64,000 nucleotides of DNA from Alistipes sp. (GCA_022767745.1 JALENN010000009.1:124001-188000), one strand, 5' to 3'; shown: positions 1-10,900, counted from the first letter of the stretch. The notes: generated by a model not told the origin, from the sequence alone. A program made the numbers and translations.

Positions 1-48
1 GTCGACACCGATGTACTTTATCGAATCGGAGATTTTAATGTCGGTCAT
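1..48 (-). CDS. N-terminal fragment of a gene leaving the window (possible FprA-type flavoprotein)
   Basis: Read on the minus strand from an ATG at 46-48, the first 16 codons give MTDIKISDSIKYIGVD, and the frame is open to the window edge. A perfect Bacteroidetes -7 element lies 33 bp upstream, which supports a real start. The opening of FprA/flavodiiron proteins (a short charged lead-in followed by I-x-x-I-x-Y-I-G-V) looks like this, but 16 residues are too few for a firm family call. Only the existence of a gene start is well supported. Confidence 0.5.
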   Translation of the reverse strand, partial: MTDIKISDSIKYIGVD

Positions 49-80
49 ATCTGTCTTATGTTTTAGTCGTTTCCCGCTTG

Positions 81-88
81 CAAAGATA
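81..88 (-). promoter_or_regulatory. -7 promoter element for the leftward gene
   Basis: CAAAGATA on the plus strand reads TATCTTTG on the minus strand, a perfect TAnnTTTG match 33 bp before the ATG at 48. Confidence 0.6.
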
Positions 89-341
89 ATACAATTCAGC
101 CAAAGTGTTGCCCCGCAGGCCTTGTCAATTGCCCGGGCCGGTCTCCGCTGCCGGCTTTTGCCGCGCCGCCGTCCGTTGCGCGCGGCCGGGACGGCCCTTT
201 AATATATAGGTGAAAGATTACTTTGCGTGGTGTGGATGTGAAAAACAAAAAAAATGTAAAAAAATATACTACTTTGTGTTGCATAATAGTGTGGAGGTAT
301 TTATATTTGTGTCACAAAAGAACAGTAAAACCGAAAACCGT

Positions 342-2705
342 ATGAAAAATCTCTTCTCTTTACTTCTGCTTGTCATCCTTACGATGATGGGATTTGTGGC
401 AATGGCCGCGGGCGACGTTCGCGGACGTGTGGTGAACGGCAGCGGCCAGGCCGTGGGGTATGCAACGATTGTGGCCATGTCGGGCGACCGTCAGGTGGCC
501 GGTACTACGAGCGACGAGCAGGGCCGTTTCTCGCTCCGCATTGCCAACGGCGAATACAAGGTCATAGTCGAGTTCGTGGGTTATGCCCCCGTCGAGCGCA
601 CGCTGCGTGTCGGTGACGATGTCGACCTGGGCGATGTGGTGATGGTGGAACAGGCCACCGAGATTGGCAACGTCGTGGTATCGGCGCAGATGATACGCCG
701 CGAGGCCGACCGTTTTGTGGTCGACGTGGCCAATTCGGAGAGCGCCATCGGCAAGGACGGCGTCGACGTGCTGAAGCAGTCGCCCGGCGTGTGGGTCGAT
801 GACGACGGCATTTCGATAAACGGCGCCGAGGGTACGACCGTATATATCAACGACCGCGAGGTGCGTCTCTCGGGCGAGGAGCTGGTGCAGTACATACGCA
901 ACCTGCGGGCCGAGGATATGGCCAAGATCGAGGTGGTGCCGCAGACGGGTGCCGACTACGATGCCGACGCGGCGGGCGGTATACTGAAGATCACTCTCAA
1001 GCGTCGTCTCAACGACGGCATGATGGGATCGGTGCGCATGTATGGCAACTTCAGCGGCTATGGCTCCATTTATTCGCCCTCGGCATCGATCAACTATCAC
1101 GTCGGCCGCTTCGACCTCTCGGCTTCGGGATGGTATACCAATATCGACACACGCATGCAGACTGCCGAACGTACCGAGTACAGCACGATAGGGGCACTGA
1201 TGGAGGCCGAGTCGGAGGACCATCAGCAGGACAGCGACGGCGGCTTCAGCCTTTCGGGTGTTGCCGAGGTGCGCAAGAACCACTCGCTGGGAGTGTCGTT
1301 CGACTTCTGGCGCTGGGACGACGGCAGCCCTGCCGAGTCATACACCTCCTACACGACGGCGGCGGGTGAGCGCCTCAGCGTGAGCCATTACGACAACTTC
1401 GACCGACGCGAGAACTATGCCGCCACGCTCAATTACCTGATCAAGACCGACACCGTCGGTTCGCAGCTGAAGTTCATCGCCGACTACACGCAGCGCAACA
1501 CCCGCACCGGCGCCGACAACACGTCGCGTGTCACCGAGGCCGGCGCGACCGCGGACTCGCTCTACAACAACCGCAACAACAGCCTATTCCGCGTGGCTAC
1601 GGCATCGGTGGCATGGGACAAGGTGCTGTCGCCGCACTGGACGCTGAAGAGCGGTGCGAAATATACCTACAACGAGATCAATACCGACGCTACATACCGC
1701 TATCTCAACGGCGGGGAGTGGGTGCCGTCGGTGGTCGACGACTACGACATCTCCTACACCGAGAACATTGGCGCGCTCTACGCCATCGCCTCGATGAACT
1801 ACGGCCGCTGGAGTGCCGTGGCGGGTCTGCGCGGCGAATATACCTACACCTACGGCAAGGGCGCCGACATGGGCGACAGCTACTTCTCGCTGTTTCCCAA
1901 CGCCAACCTCTCGTACCGCCTTGACGAGGCTGGCAAGCACTCGCTGGTGGCGCAGTATTCGCGTACGATCTCGCGACCCGGTTTCTGGAACCTTACGCCC
2001 AACCGTACGCAGATCTCGGACTACACCTACCAGATAGGTAACCCGCTGCTCGACCCCGCATATAATGAGACCTACTCGCTGACGGCGGTCTTCGCATACA
2101 AGTACAGCGTTACGCTGAGCGTAAACAGACTGAAGGATGCCATACAGCAGGTGACATTCTCCGACGAGATCGACCCGCGCATGGTGCGTCTGACGTGGTT
2201 CAACATGCCCGTGATGAATACCTACTCGGTGAGCGTGAATCTTCCCGTCACCGTCGCGAAGTGGTGGGACTGGAACACCAACATCAATGGTCTGATCTAT
2301 GAGCAGCGCATGACGCCCGATGCCCCCAAGACCAACCATCCCATGGCGCAGTGGTCGTCGCAGATGACCTTCAAGCTGCCGCTCGACTTCTTCATCGACT
2401 GTGACTACTTCGGCATGACCGATGCTGAGATAAGTAACTTGAGGGTAAAATCACAGCATCGTCTGTCAGTGACCTTCAAGAAGCGTTTCGGCGATGCATG
2501 GACCATCACATGTGCCCTGCGCAACCTTGTGGCGTCGCGTCAGGATCTCACCTTCACGCAGGACGACTTCGAGCGCCGCATAACGGTCGACGGTTTCGAC
2601 TCGAAGATCAACGTGCGCCTGGGCGTGTCGTGGAACTTCAAGAGCGGAAAGGCTTTCCGTGCCAAGAGCGTCGAGAGCGGATCGGAGGGCGAGTCGCGCA
2701 TGTAG
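342..2705 (+). CDS. Outer-membrane beta-barrel receptor (TonB-dependent receptor-like)
   Basis: Predicted 787-residue outer-membrane protein. Residues 1-23 are a signal peptide ending in a small-residue cleavage region. Residues about 25-105 form a carboxypeptidase-regulatory-like beta-sandwich, then a plug-like segment to about 235, then an aromatic-rich barrel to the C terminus. This is the OMP_b-brl_3 architecture common in Bacteroidetes. The frame stays open upstream to 210, but the ATG at 342 is the only start that places the signal peptide at the N terminus. No SusD partner is adjacent, so it is not a SusCD transporter, and the substrate is unknown. The 5' region is AT-rich and has two imperfect -7-like TACTTTG sequences (near 226 and 270). 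It lacks the repeat operators found at the two other receptors of this kind in the window. Confidence 0.85.
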   Translation: MKNLFSLLLLVILTMMGFVAMAAGDVRGRVVNGSGQAVGYATIVAMSGDRQVAGTTSDEQGRFSLRIANGEYKVIVEFVGYAPVERTLRVGDDVDLGDVVMVEQATEIGNVVVSAQMIRREADRFVVDVANSESAIGKDGVDVLKQSPGVWVDDDGISINGAEGTTVYINDREVRLSGEELVQYIRNLRAEDMAKIEVVPQTGADYDADAAGGILKITLKRRLNDGMMGSVRMYGNFSGYGSIYSPSASINYHVGRFDLSASGWYTNIDTRMQTAERTEYSTIGALMEAESEDHQQDSDGGFSLSGVAEVRKNHSLGVSFDFWRWDDGSPAESYTSYTTAAGERLSVSHYDNFDRRENYAATLNYLIKTDTVGSQLKFIADYTQRNTRTGADNTSRVTEAGATADSLYNNRNNSLFRVATASVAWDKVLSPHWTLKSGAKYTYNEINTDATYRYLNGGEWVPSVVDDYDISYTENIGALYAIASMNYGRWSAVAGLRGEYTYTYGKGADMGDSYFSLFPNANLSYRLDEAGKHSLVAQYSRTISRPGFWNLTPNRTQISDYTYQIGNPLLDPAYNETYSLTAVFAYKYSVTLSVNRLKDAIQQVTFSDEIDPRMVRLTWFNMPVMNTYSVSVNLPVTVAKWWDWNTNINGLIYEQRMTPDAPKTNHPMAQWSSQMTFKLPLDFFIDCDYFGMTDAEISNLRVKSQHRLSVTFKKRFGDAWTITCALRNLVASRQDLTFTQDDFERRITVDGFDSKINVRLGVSWNFKSGKAFRAKSVESGSEGESRM

Positions 2706-2754
2706 CGCCGTCGCAGACCCTGTGACCCTTCCGTGGGGCAAAATCATAAAGAGG

Positions 2755-2791
2755 ACAACTCCGGCTTCCCGTATGTGGAGGCCGGAGTTGT
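2755..2791. terminator. Bidirectional terminator between convergent receptor genes
   Basis: An 11-bp perfect inverted repeat (arms 2755-2765 and 2781-2791, core CAACTCCGGC) sits between two converging genes. It is followed by a T-rich run on the plus side. Confidence 0.7.
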
Positions 2792-2816
2792 CGTTGTGTG
2801 AAGAGTGTTTCGTTTG

Positions 2817-5687
2817 TTATCCTATTCTGGCAGGGCCGCCATGGCCGCCGCCGGGGCCGCCGAAACCGCCCGGACGTCCGCCGGGGCCTTCGGGACGCAT
2901 CATACCGCGCTGGTTGCCGCGGCGTACGCCGCCCTCGTCGATCACCTCACCCTTGCGGGTCTGGCCATAGCGGCGCAGGTTGTAGGTGAAGCGTATGCCG
3001 TAGTAGCGGCCTATGATCTCGTTCATTGAGTTCTGCATGTACATCGAGTTCCACGAACGCGAGAAGCCCGTATTGCGGTTGAAAGCGTCGTTTACCGTCA
3101 GCTGCACCTCGCCCATCTTGCGCAGCACCTTCATGCCGACGGCGAAGTTGCAGATGAAGTCCGTGTTGTTGAGCTTCTTGCTGTTCTCGCTCAGGCCTAC
3201 GTACTGGCTGTAGTTGCCGTTGGCCCAAAGCGTGAGGCCGAAGCCGAACACTACGCGTATGTTGCCCCATGCCGAGTGGCGCATGTACTCGTTGTTGCCG
3301 TTGTCGGACATGGTGTTCGTAACCTTGTTGTAGTTGGGCGAATACGAGAAGTTGAAGTCGACATACTCGCTGAAGTTGCTGCCCAGCGATACCGAACCGC
3401 CGCCCGAGAGGTGCTTCGAACGGTTTATTACACCGTTGAGGATCGAGGGCGACTGGCTGAACGAGCCGTGAGCGCCGATATTGAAGTTGCAGCCCATGAA
3501 GTTGAGCGGGAAACCGTACGAGATGCCTCCGTTGTAGCTCCAGTCACCCGAGAGGTTGACGGGTTTCGAGTAGCGTCCCGTCGACGAAAGCGAGGTGAGG
3601 TACTCGCCGTCGGGGCTGTAGATGGGGTATCCGGGCTGGTTCATCACAACCGAGTCGACAATCTGCCGCTGGTTCTTCGAACCGCCTGCGTAGATCGAGA
3701 AGGTGGTACCCTTTTCGATGCCCGAGTGGTTGTAACTCAGGTTCAGGCGGTGACTGTACGACGGCTGCAGCTTGGGGTTACCCGAGCGGATGTTGTTCAC
3801 GTTCGATATGTCGACCACATCCTGCAGCTGCGTCACCGAGGGGTTCGACGTACGCGAGTTGAGGCGCACCATGATGCGGTTCTCCATGTTGATCTTGATG
3901 CGCGTCATTATCGAGTAGGTGAGGTTGTGGAAACTCTTCTCGGGCAGGACGTATACGGCGGGGTATTCGCGGTCGCTGTTCATCAGCACGTTCTGGTAGT
4001 TGAGCTGTGCCGATACGGTCGTTCCGTCGTTGCTGAAGCGGAAGCCCGGACCTACGCGCTGTGTCAGGTAGTCGGTGTTGTTGCGGTTCGAGTACTCGGG
4101 GCTGATGAACTCGTTGTATTCGCCCGTTTCCCAGTCGAAGAGGTTCGTCAGACGGTCGGCGTTCGACTTGCTGTAGTTGACGTTATAGCCAAGCGTAACC
4201 TGTGCGTGTGTACCGATGGGTTCGGCATAGGTGACGCCGCCGTTGAGGTTGTAGTTGTAGTTGTCGGAATTGGAACGCTGCTGTACGGGCTCGTTTTCGG
4301 CCTTCTCCGAATAGTTCTCGCCGCCCGAGTTGTTGGTCGAGTAGTTGGCGTTGAAACTTACGTGGAGCGTACGGCCCGCTTTCTCGCCTATGCGCAGGAA
4401 GTAGTTGCCGTTGATACCCGTGTTGAGCGAATTGTTGTCGTTGTTGTTCCAGTTCGACAGCAGGATGGGGTCTATGCCGCTGATCGGGTAATAGGTGTTG
4501 AGCGAGTTGCCGTTGCTCCAGCTGTCGTTGAACGAGAGCTGCGCACGTACCATCAGTCGCTGGCGCTGGCTTATGCGCCACTCGGTGCGGGCGTTGAGGT
4601 TGTGGTTGCCGTTCTTCGAGGCGCTGTTGTTGGTCGAGTTGAAGTGCTCGTAGATGTCGTCGGCGTTTGACTCGATCTCGTCCTCGGTGAGGAAGTAGTC
4701 GCGCTCGGTCCAGCTGGTGCTCTTGTTGTTGCTGGCGTTGTAGGTGTAGCTTCCCTCGAGCTTGAGTTTCTCATCCTCGCCCCAGGTGTTGATGTAGTTT
4801 ATTCCGCCCATACCCATGCGCGAGCGGCTGTTGCCGTTCATGTTGTTGGCACGGAAGCGCAGCGTGGTCTTCGACTTCTCGCGGAAGAAGTTCAGGTTGC
4901 CGTCGGTGCTGCCGTAGTGCTTGGTTCCCTCGTCCTTGCGCGGCTCGAAACCGTAGAAGGCGTTCATCTTACCGAAGATGGCGGTCTTCATCTTGTTGTG
5001 GGTGACGATGTTGATGGCCTTGTAGCTGTTGCCGTCGTCGATGCCCGAGAACTCGGCCTCGTCGCTGAGCTTGTCAAACACCTCGATCGACTTTACGGCC
5101 TCGGCCGGCAGCGTCTTGATGGCCGTGGCCACATCGTTGCCGAAGAACTCGCGTCCGTCGATAAGGATCTTCTGCACGGCCTCGCCCTGCACCTCGACAG
5201 AACCTCCGTCGACCTTGATGCCCGGCATCTTCGAGAGCAACTCGTCGGTGTCGGCGTCCTCCATCACCTTGTATGCCGAGGCGTTGTAGACGATTGTGTC
5301 GCCGTTGATGGTCGTACGCACGGCCTGCGTGGTGACGTTTACCGACTCGATGCGCGTGGGATCCTCCTCCATGGTCCAGGCGGGGACGTTGAGGGTCTTG
5401 CCCGCCTCGACCTTTATCTGCTGCGATACGGTCTTGTAACCGAGGAACGATGCCGTGAGGCGGTACTCGCCTGCGGCCAGCCCCTTGAACTGGTAGGCGC
5501 CGCGTATGGCCGACGAGGTGAATTTGCGGTCGGTGGTATCGCGCATGGACATTATCTCGATGACGGCGCCGACAACGCCCTCCTTCTGGGCGTCGATGAC
5601 GGTACCGGCGACGGTGCTTCGGTTGGTTTGTGCCAAAGCCGAGATGGCAATGAATGACAGGATGAGTCCAAGTAGAGATTTTTTCAT
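2817..5687 (-). CDS. Outer-membrane beta-barrel receptor with a Gly/Pro-rich C-terminal tail
   Basis: 956 residues. A signal peptide (1-20) ends at ALAQ. A carboxypeptidase-regulatory-like domain (about 25-105) leads into a plug-like domain (about 125-235) with the signature GIDDGNSYKAINIV, then a long barrel. It is clearly a paralogue of the receptor at 55134-58046, which has GMDDGEGYKAINIV at the same place. The last strand-like segment is followed by a 49-residue tail (908-956) rich in Gly, Pro and Arg with single His and Met residues, whereas barrels usually end on an aromatic strand. The gene stands alone, yet its promoter carries the same repeat operator as the genes next to the LytTR regulator 52 kb away, so it probably belongs to that regulon. 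Ligand unknown. Confidence 0.88.
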   Translation of the reverse strand: MKKSLLGLILSFIAISALAQTNRSTVAGTVIDAQKEGVVGAVIEIMSMRDTTDRKFTSSAIRGAYQFKGLAAGEYRLTASFLGYKTVSQQIKVEAGKTLNVPAWTMEEDPTRIESVNVTTQAVRTTINGDTIVYNASAYKVMEDADTDELLSKMPGIKVDGGSVEVQGEAVQKILIDGREFFGNDVATAIKTLPAEAVKSIEVFDKLSDEAEFSGIDDGNSYKAINIVTHNKMKTAIFGKMNAFYGFEPRKDEGTKHYGSTDGNLNFFREKSKTTLRFRANNMNGNSRSRMGMGGINYINTWGEDEKLKLEGSYTYNASNNKSTSWTERDYFLTEDEIESNADDIYEHFNSTNNSASKNGNHNLNARTEWRISQRQRLMVRAQLSFNDSWSNGNSLNTYYPISGIDPILLSNWNNNDNNSLNTGINGNYFLRIGEKAGRTLHVSFNANYSTNNSGGENYSEKAENEPVQQRSNSDNYNYNLNGGVTYAEPIGTHAQVTLGYNVNYSKSNADRLTNLFDWETGEYNEFISPEYSNRNNTDYLTQRVGPGFRFSNDGTTVSAQLNYQNVLMNSDREYPAVYVLPEKSFHNLTYSIMTRIKINMENRIMVRLNSRTSNPSVTQLQDVVDISNVNNIRSGNPKLQPSYSHRLNLSYNHSGIEKGTTFSIYAGGSKNQRQIVDSVVMNQPGYPIYSPDGEYLTSLSSTGRYSKPVNLSGDWSYNGGISYGFPLNFMGCNFNIGAHGSFSQSPSILNGVINRSKHLSGGGSVSLGSNFSEYVDFNFSYSPNYNKVTNTMSDNGNNEYMRHSAWGNIRVVFGFGLTLWANGNYSQYVGLSENSKKLNNTDFICNFAVGMKVLRKMGEVQLTVNDAFNRNTGFSRSWNSMYMQNSMNEIIGRYYGIRFTYNLRRYGQTRKGEVIDEGGVRRGNQRGMMRPEGPGGRPGGFGGPGGGHGGPARIG

Positions 5688-5727
5688 CAGGGGGTAGGTT
5701 AAATTGTGTAACAGTTGGTGTCGAGTC

Positions 5728-5801
5728 CAAAATTAGTGATTTTTTCCCGAGAAGCCAGCCCGGCATAGGTGAAACGACCAAAACGGGGGGTCAACCGACC
5801 A
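5728..5801 (-). promoter_or_regulatory. Promoter with two direct-repeat operator sites (LytTR-like)
   Basis: The -7 element is CAAAATTA on plus (TAATTTTG on minus) at 5728-5735. GGTGAAACGACCA (5768-5780) begins 33 bp beyond its TA end, and GGTCAACCGACCA (5789-5801) begins 21 bp after the first. There is no TTG at the -33 position, which suggests dependence on an activator. The layout matches the operators at 58109-58182 and 58776-58850. Confidence 0.7.
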
Positions 5802-5878
5802 CGTCCGGCGGTGGAACGGCCGGATTGCGGCGGCGGGGAGGTCTCCGGACGGAAAATCCATGCGGCGGAACAACAAAT

Positions 5879-5907
5879 GAAGGCCGCCCCAATGCGGGGC
5901 GGCCTTC
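5879..5907 (-). terminator. Terminator hairpin after susD-like gene
   Basis: Perfect 12-bp stem (5879-5890 with 5896-5907, core GGCCGCCCC) and a 5-nt loop, 22 bp past the stop of the SusD-like gene. The following sequence on the minus strand is only moderately T-rich. Confidence 0.6.
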
Positions 5908-5929
5908 ATGGCCGGATTGCGGCGGTCGG

Positions 5930-7894
5930 TTATTCGTAACCGTGCTTGTCGATCTCGATCTGTATGGGCTCCACGTTGTAGGGGTGCGATGCCACCTTTA
6001 CGTAACCCTCGTTCTGGTTCAGGTCGCCCTTGTTGTCGACGATGGCCGACTCGGGAACGGGCCACAGGACGTTGTGTACGGCGATGCGGTAGATACCCTT
6101 CGCATACTGCACGTATCCCGTGTCGCTGTACTGCGTGTTGGTGCCGTTACCCTTGTAGTAGAAGTCGTTGTGTGCAACTACCCAGTCGTAGTAGAAGTTG
6201 TAGCCCTCATCGGTGCAGGGGTTGGTGGTGCCGGTACCCTCGGGACCCGAGAAGTTCTCCATCGAATACTGGCGTCCGTTCCACTCGCAGGTCTTGCCCG
6301 TGCGGGCGTACATGTAGCTCATGCGCACCAGCTCGACGTGGCGGGGCTCGCTGTAGAAGAGTTCGCGGGCACGCTCGGCAAGGATGGCCGAGATACCTGC
6401 CTCCGAAGCCGAGAGATCCTCGGCGCCGGCGCGGCGGCGCACCTCGTTGAGCATGGCGGCGCAGTTGGCCATGTCACCCTTCCAGTAGTAAGCCTCGGCC
6501 ATGATCAGGTAAGCCTCGGCCGAACGGTAGACGTACCACGGCGTGTAACCGCCCTTCCAGTCCGATGTCTCGGTCTCGTCGGGCACGTAGAGTATGTAGT
6601 GCGGCCAGCGGAACCAGCAGCGCGTCGAGTCGGCCACGATCATGCCGCCGGGACGGATCAGGTGCTTGCCGTAGTATTCGCTCTGCTTCTCCTTGAGCGA
6701 GAGGTTGTTGTAGTAGAGGTCCTCCATCTCGCGCCATGACTTGCGCGACAGGTCGTCGGGATCGTCGGGGTTGATGCCGTAGTACGGGCCGCGCATGTCG
6801 TTCTTCTCCTTGTCGGTCCATATCTCATACTGGTAGTATGCCGAGGGGCGCATGGTGGCGATACCGCGGCCTACGTTGTAGTCGTTGTCCAGAATGCCGT
6901 ACTTGCCGTTCTGCTCTGTCTGCAGGTCGATCGTACAGCCGGTCTGGCCGTCGGGGGTCTTGATCGAACCGTTGGCCCAGTAGGGGACGCCGTTACGCAT
7001 GGTCTGTATGCGGTCCGAACCCTGGTCCTTGGTGTCGAGCGTCGATACCACGACGTGCAGGATCTCGGTGTTCGAGATGCTGCTCTTGGCGGCACGCGAG
7101 TGCAGGTCGAACATCAGGTTGCCCGACGTGTTGTCGAACTGCTGGGTGTAGATCATGGGGTGTGCGGCTACCACCTCGCGGCCCACCTCGAGGGCGCGGT
7201 CGTAACGTCCCGTCACAAGGCAGAATTTCATGAGCAGCAGTCCGCAGGCGCCCTTCGATATGGCACCCATGTCGTTGTCGTCGGTGACCCACTCGTAGGC
7301 GAACTCCATGTCGTAGTAGCACTGCTCGGCTATCGAGAAGCGGTCGTACGACGAGAAGTTGTCCTCGGGGGTCTGTATCTCATGGTCGATCCAGGGCACG
7401 TCGCCGAACTGGTGTATGAGCTTGTAGTATCGGTATGCGCGGTGGAAGTAGCACTTGCCGATCACCTCGTTCTCCTCGGCCTCGCTCTCGAACGTGGCGT
7501 TGAAGCGGCGGTCGAGTGCCGTGTTGGCATACTTGATGCCCTTGAATCCCTCCGACCAGTACCAGCTCATCTGGTTGCTGTCGACCGAGGCGCCCAGGCC
7601 CGTGGGTGTCATCTGCGTGATGAAGTCGCACATCGAGCTCGATGCGTCGGTCTTGCCGTTGACGGCAATGTCCGAGGTGAACATCTCGGTGAGGATGGGA
7701 GCGCCGTCGCCGAAGAACTCGTGGCGCATGTTGCGCTCGGCCGCTACGAGGGCGGCTTCGAGGCCCTCGGAGTTGACATAGGTGTTTTCGGGTGCGAAGA
7801 ACGAGAGCGGTTTGGGTTCGAGCCAGCTCTTGTCGCACGAGCAGAGCAGCGTGGCCGCCGCCGCGAACGTTATGTATGATATCGATCGTTTCAT
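5930..7894 (-). CDS. SusD/RagB-family nutrient-binding outer-membrane lipoprotein
   Basis: 654 residues. The N terminus is a lipoprotein signal with the lipobox LCSC, putting the lipidated cysteine at residue 20. The body has the helical, TPR-like SusD pattern: an early WLEPKPLSFF segment, a mid-region rich in Trp, Tyr and Asp, and a C-terminal stretch reading AYLIMAEAYYWKGDMANC. SusD proteins sit on the cell surface as a lid over the SusC barrel and capture glycans or peptides. The SusC partner is immediately upstream with a 6-bp gap, so the two are co-transcribed. No glycosidase, sulfatase, peptidase or sensor lies beside the pair, so the ligand cannot be inferred. Confidence 0.95.
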   Translation of the reverse strand: MKRSISYITFAAAATLLCSCDKSWLEPKPLSFFAPENTYVNSEGLEAALVAAERNMRHEFFGDGAPILTEMFTSDIAVNGKTDASSSMCDFITQMTPTGLGASVDSNQMSWYWSEGFKGIKYANTALDRRFNATFESEAEENEVIGKCYFHRAYRYYKLIHQFGDVPWIDHEIQTPEDNFSSYDRFSIAEQCYYDMEFAYEWVTDDNDMGAISKGACGLLLMKFCLVTGRYDRALEVGREVVAAHPMIYTQQFDNTSGNLMFDLHSRAAKSSISNTEILHVVVSTLDTKDQGSDRIQTMRNGVPYWANGSIKTPDGQTGCTIDLQTEQNGKYGILDNDYNVGRGIATMRPSAYYQYEIWTDKEKNDMRGPYYGINPDDPDDLSRKSWREMEDLYYNNLSLKEKQSEYYGKHLIRPGGMIVADSTRCWFRWPHYILYVPDETETSDWKGGYTPWYVYRSAEAYLIMAEAYYWKGDMANCAAMLNEVRRRAGAEDLSASEAGISAILAERARELFYSEPRHVELVRMSYMYARTGKTCEWNGRQYSMENFSGPEGTGTTNPCTDEGYNFYYDWVVAHNDFYYKGNGTNTQYSDTGYVQYAKGIYRIAVHNVLWPVPESAIVDNKGDLNQNEGYVKVASHPYNVEPIQIEIDKHGYE

Positions 7895-7900
7895 ATTGGC

Positions 7901-10900
7901 TTACATTGTGAAGTTGAGGTTAATATTCCAGGTACGCGGGGTGAGGTCTCCCTGCTCGGGATCGCCCAGATACCATCCCGTCAGTACGAATGCGTTACGT
8001 ACGGTGAGCGATATGGTTGCGCTGTCCATCCACAGCTTGCTGATCCACTTCTTGGGCAGACGGTACGAGAGGGCCATGCTCTCCATGCGGACGAAGTCCT
8101 TGCGCACGTAGTTGTTGCCGATGTTGGTCGAGCCGATGCGGGCGTAGTCGTTGGTGGGGTTGTCCACGGTCCAGCGGTCGATCTCGATGGTGGTGTGGCG
8201 GTCGGGCTGGCTCACGGCGTTGGCAGCGCGGTTGAGCGTACCCCATTGGCCGAGGTTGCCGTAGAGCATGAACGAGAACGAGATGCCGTTCTTGAAGTTG
8301 AACTCGTTGCGCCACGAGAGACGGTAGCGCGGCGTGGTGTAGCCCTGCCATACCTTGTCGTCGGTGTTCATGACGCCGTTGCCGTCGACATCCAGATACT
8401 TGAAGTCGCCGGGCTTGAGTCCGTAGACTGCAGCCTCCTCCTCTTCGCCGAGCTGCCATACGCCGATGCGCTTGTAGCCGTAGATCTGGTTGGTGTCGTG
8501 GCCGATGTACCAGCCGTTGTTCACGTCGTCGCACTCCTTCTGTCCGATTACGTTGCCCTGGTCGTCATATACGTCCTCGTAGGTGCCGTAGAGGTGTACG
8601 ATCTTGCGGCGGTTGAGCGAGAAGGTCAGTGACGAATCCCACGTGAAGACCTTGTTCTGTATGGGGGTTGCGTTGAGCGTAAGCTCGAATCCGTGGTTGT
8701 TGAGCTGTCCGAGGTTGTCGTATATGCTGCTGAAGCCCGTGATCGAGGGTATCGAGCGCGATACGAGCAGGTCCTTGGTCTTGGCTACGTAGAACTCGGC
8801 CGAACCGCGCAGCACGTTGTTGAAGAGGCCGAAGTCGAGACCGAAGTTCCACGACTCGGTGGTCTCCCACGAGAGGTTGGTGTTGGCCAGCTTGTCGACC
8901 CATATCTGCGAGGTGGTGAATACGGTGCCCGTCGTAGAGTCGATGTATGGGTGCAGCGACGAGGTGAGCGTCGAGAGGGCGGCATAGCGGCCGATGTCTC
9001 GGTTACCGTTCTCGCCCCACGATACGCGCAGCTTACCGTAGTTGAGCCACTTGGCCTTCTCCATGAATTTCTCGTTCGAGAATACCCATCCGACGGCTAC
9101 CGACGGGAACGAGGCGCGCGGGTTGCCCTGGCCGAAGGCCGAGTAACCGTCGCGGCGGATCGAGGCCGTGATCATGTAGGTGTCGTCGTACGAGTAGAAG
9201 AGACGTGCCATCAGGGCGTCGCCCGTGTCGTAGGTGTCATCCGACGAGATGGTCTGCTCGGTTCCGGCCTGCATGCGGTGCCAGCCCAGAATATCCATCG
9301 GGGTGAAGTTGGTTGCCGACATCGAGTCCGACCAGTACTGGTTCTTCTCGGCGTTCTGCAGCAGGGTGATGTTTATGTTGTGCTTGCCGAACTCGCGCTG
9401 CCAGCGGATGACGTTGTCGAGCTGCCAGTTGTAGGTCTTTTGGTGCTGGCGCGTGGCCGAGCCGCCCAGAGCCTCATATGAGGGCGATTCCGACGAGTTG
9501 TGGTTGTAGTACTCGTACCATTTGAAGTACGGCGTGTAGTTCATCTGGTATTCGATGCCGAAGGGCAGGTTGATGATGGCGAAGAGGCTGGCGTTGAGCG
9601 TCTGCGTAATCTGCCGGCGGTCGATGAACGTGTTCTCGTAGAATGGGTTCAGGGTGTTGTTGTCACCCGAGGGATAGCGGAAGTAGGGGCTGTCCTGATC
9701 CATCGTGAAGACGGTGTAGGGCGAGTTGTTCTCGCGCTGTCCGTGGTCGGCCTGCAGGTATCCGCCCTTGCGCTCGGCGAACTGGGCATTCATGCCGACG
9801 GTCATCCAGTCCGTCACCTTCGACTTGAGGTTCAGTCGCGTACGCAGGTTGGTGTAGCGGTTGCCGACGATGACGCCCTCGCGGTCGGCGTAACCTACCG
9901 ACCAGTAGTACGAGGTGTGCTCGTTGTTGTTCGAGATGCTGGCCGTGTAGTCCTGCTGCAGGCCGGTCTGGTAGACGATGTCGTCCCAGTCGGTCTCGAT
10001 GCCGGCTAGATAGTTGTCCTGCTCGATGGTCTTGAACTCAAGACGGCTGAGCCACGTGCGCATAAGCGTTTCCTGATCGGGGATCGAGGTCGCGGGCACT
10101 GCCTGGTCGTAGTTGTACCACGTGAGCAGGTCGACGTTCTGCAGCTTGCGCGGGTCGGTGAACTTCTCGGGGACCTTGGCGCGCTCCTCCGCGGTGAGCT
10201 GTCCCTCCTCGTAGTCCTGGCGGAACTTGACGAAGCCCTCGCCGTCGAGTACGTTCACGGGGCGTGCGCGTTGTACGAAGCCGACGTTGGCGTTGAACGA
10301 TATGGTGGGACGTCCTCCGCGGCCTTTCTTGGTGTTGATACAGATAACGCCGTTGGCCGACTTGGCACCGTAGATGGCGGCCGACGATGCATCCTTCAGC
10401 ACGTCGACGCTCTCCACGTCATAGGGGTTGATATCGGTGATCGAGCCATTGTAGATCACACCGTCGAGCACGATCAGGGGTGACGATCCTGCCGAGAGGG
10501 TCGTGGTACCGCGGATCGAGTAGCTTCCGGCGGCCTCGGCGTCGGTACTCATGCTGACGTTAAGTCCGGCGGCGGCCGAACGCAGCAGGTCGCTGACCGA
10601 ACGCGGCGCCTCGCTGGTAAGGCTCTCGGTGTTGACCGTCGAGATGGCTCCCGTAAGGTCCTTCTTCTTGGCGGTGCCGTATCCGATTACGACCACATCC
10701 TCGAGCTGGGCCTTGTCTTCCTGGAGTGTGATGTCGATAACGGTCTGTGCTCCAACGACGACGCTCTGGCTCGTGTATCCTACGAATGAGAACTCCAGCG
10801 TGGGGGTCTTGCTGCGCAGCTGGAGGAAATAGGCTCCGTTCTCGTCGGTGTTCATACCGTTGGTCGTGCCTTTCTCGACGACGCTCGCACCGATGATCGG

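Noticed and set aside
3276..4670. 464-codon open frame on the plus strand
   Set aside because: Antisense to the receptor at 2817-5687; Val/Arg-rich shadow of a GC-rich gene with no family features.
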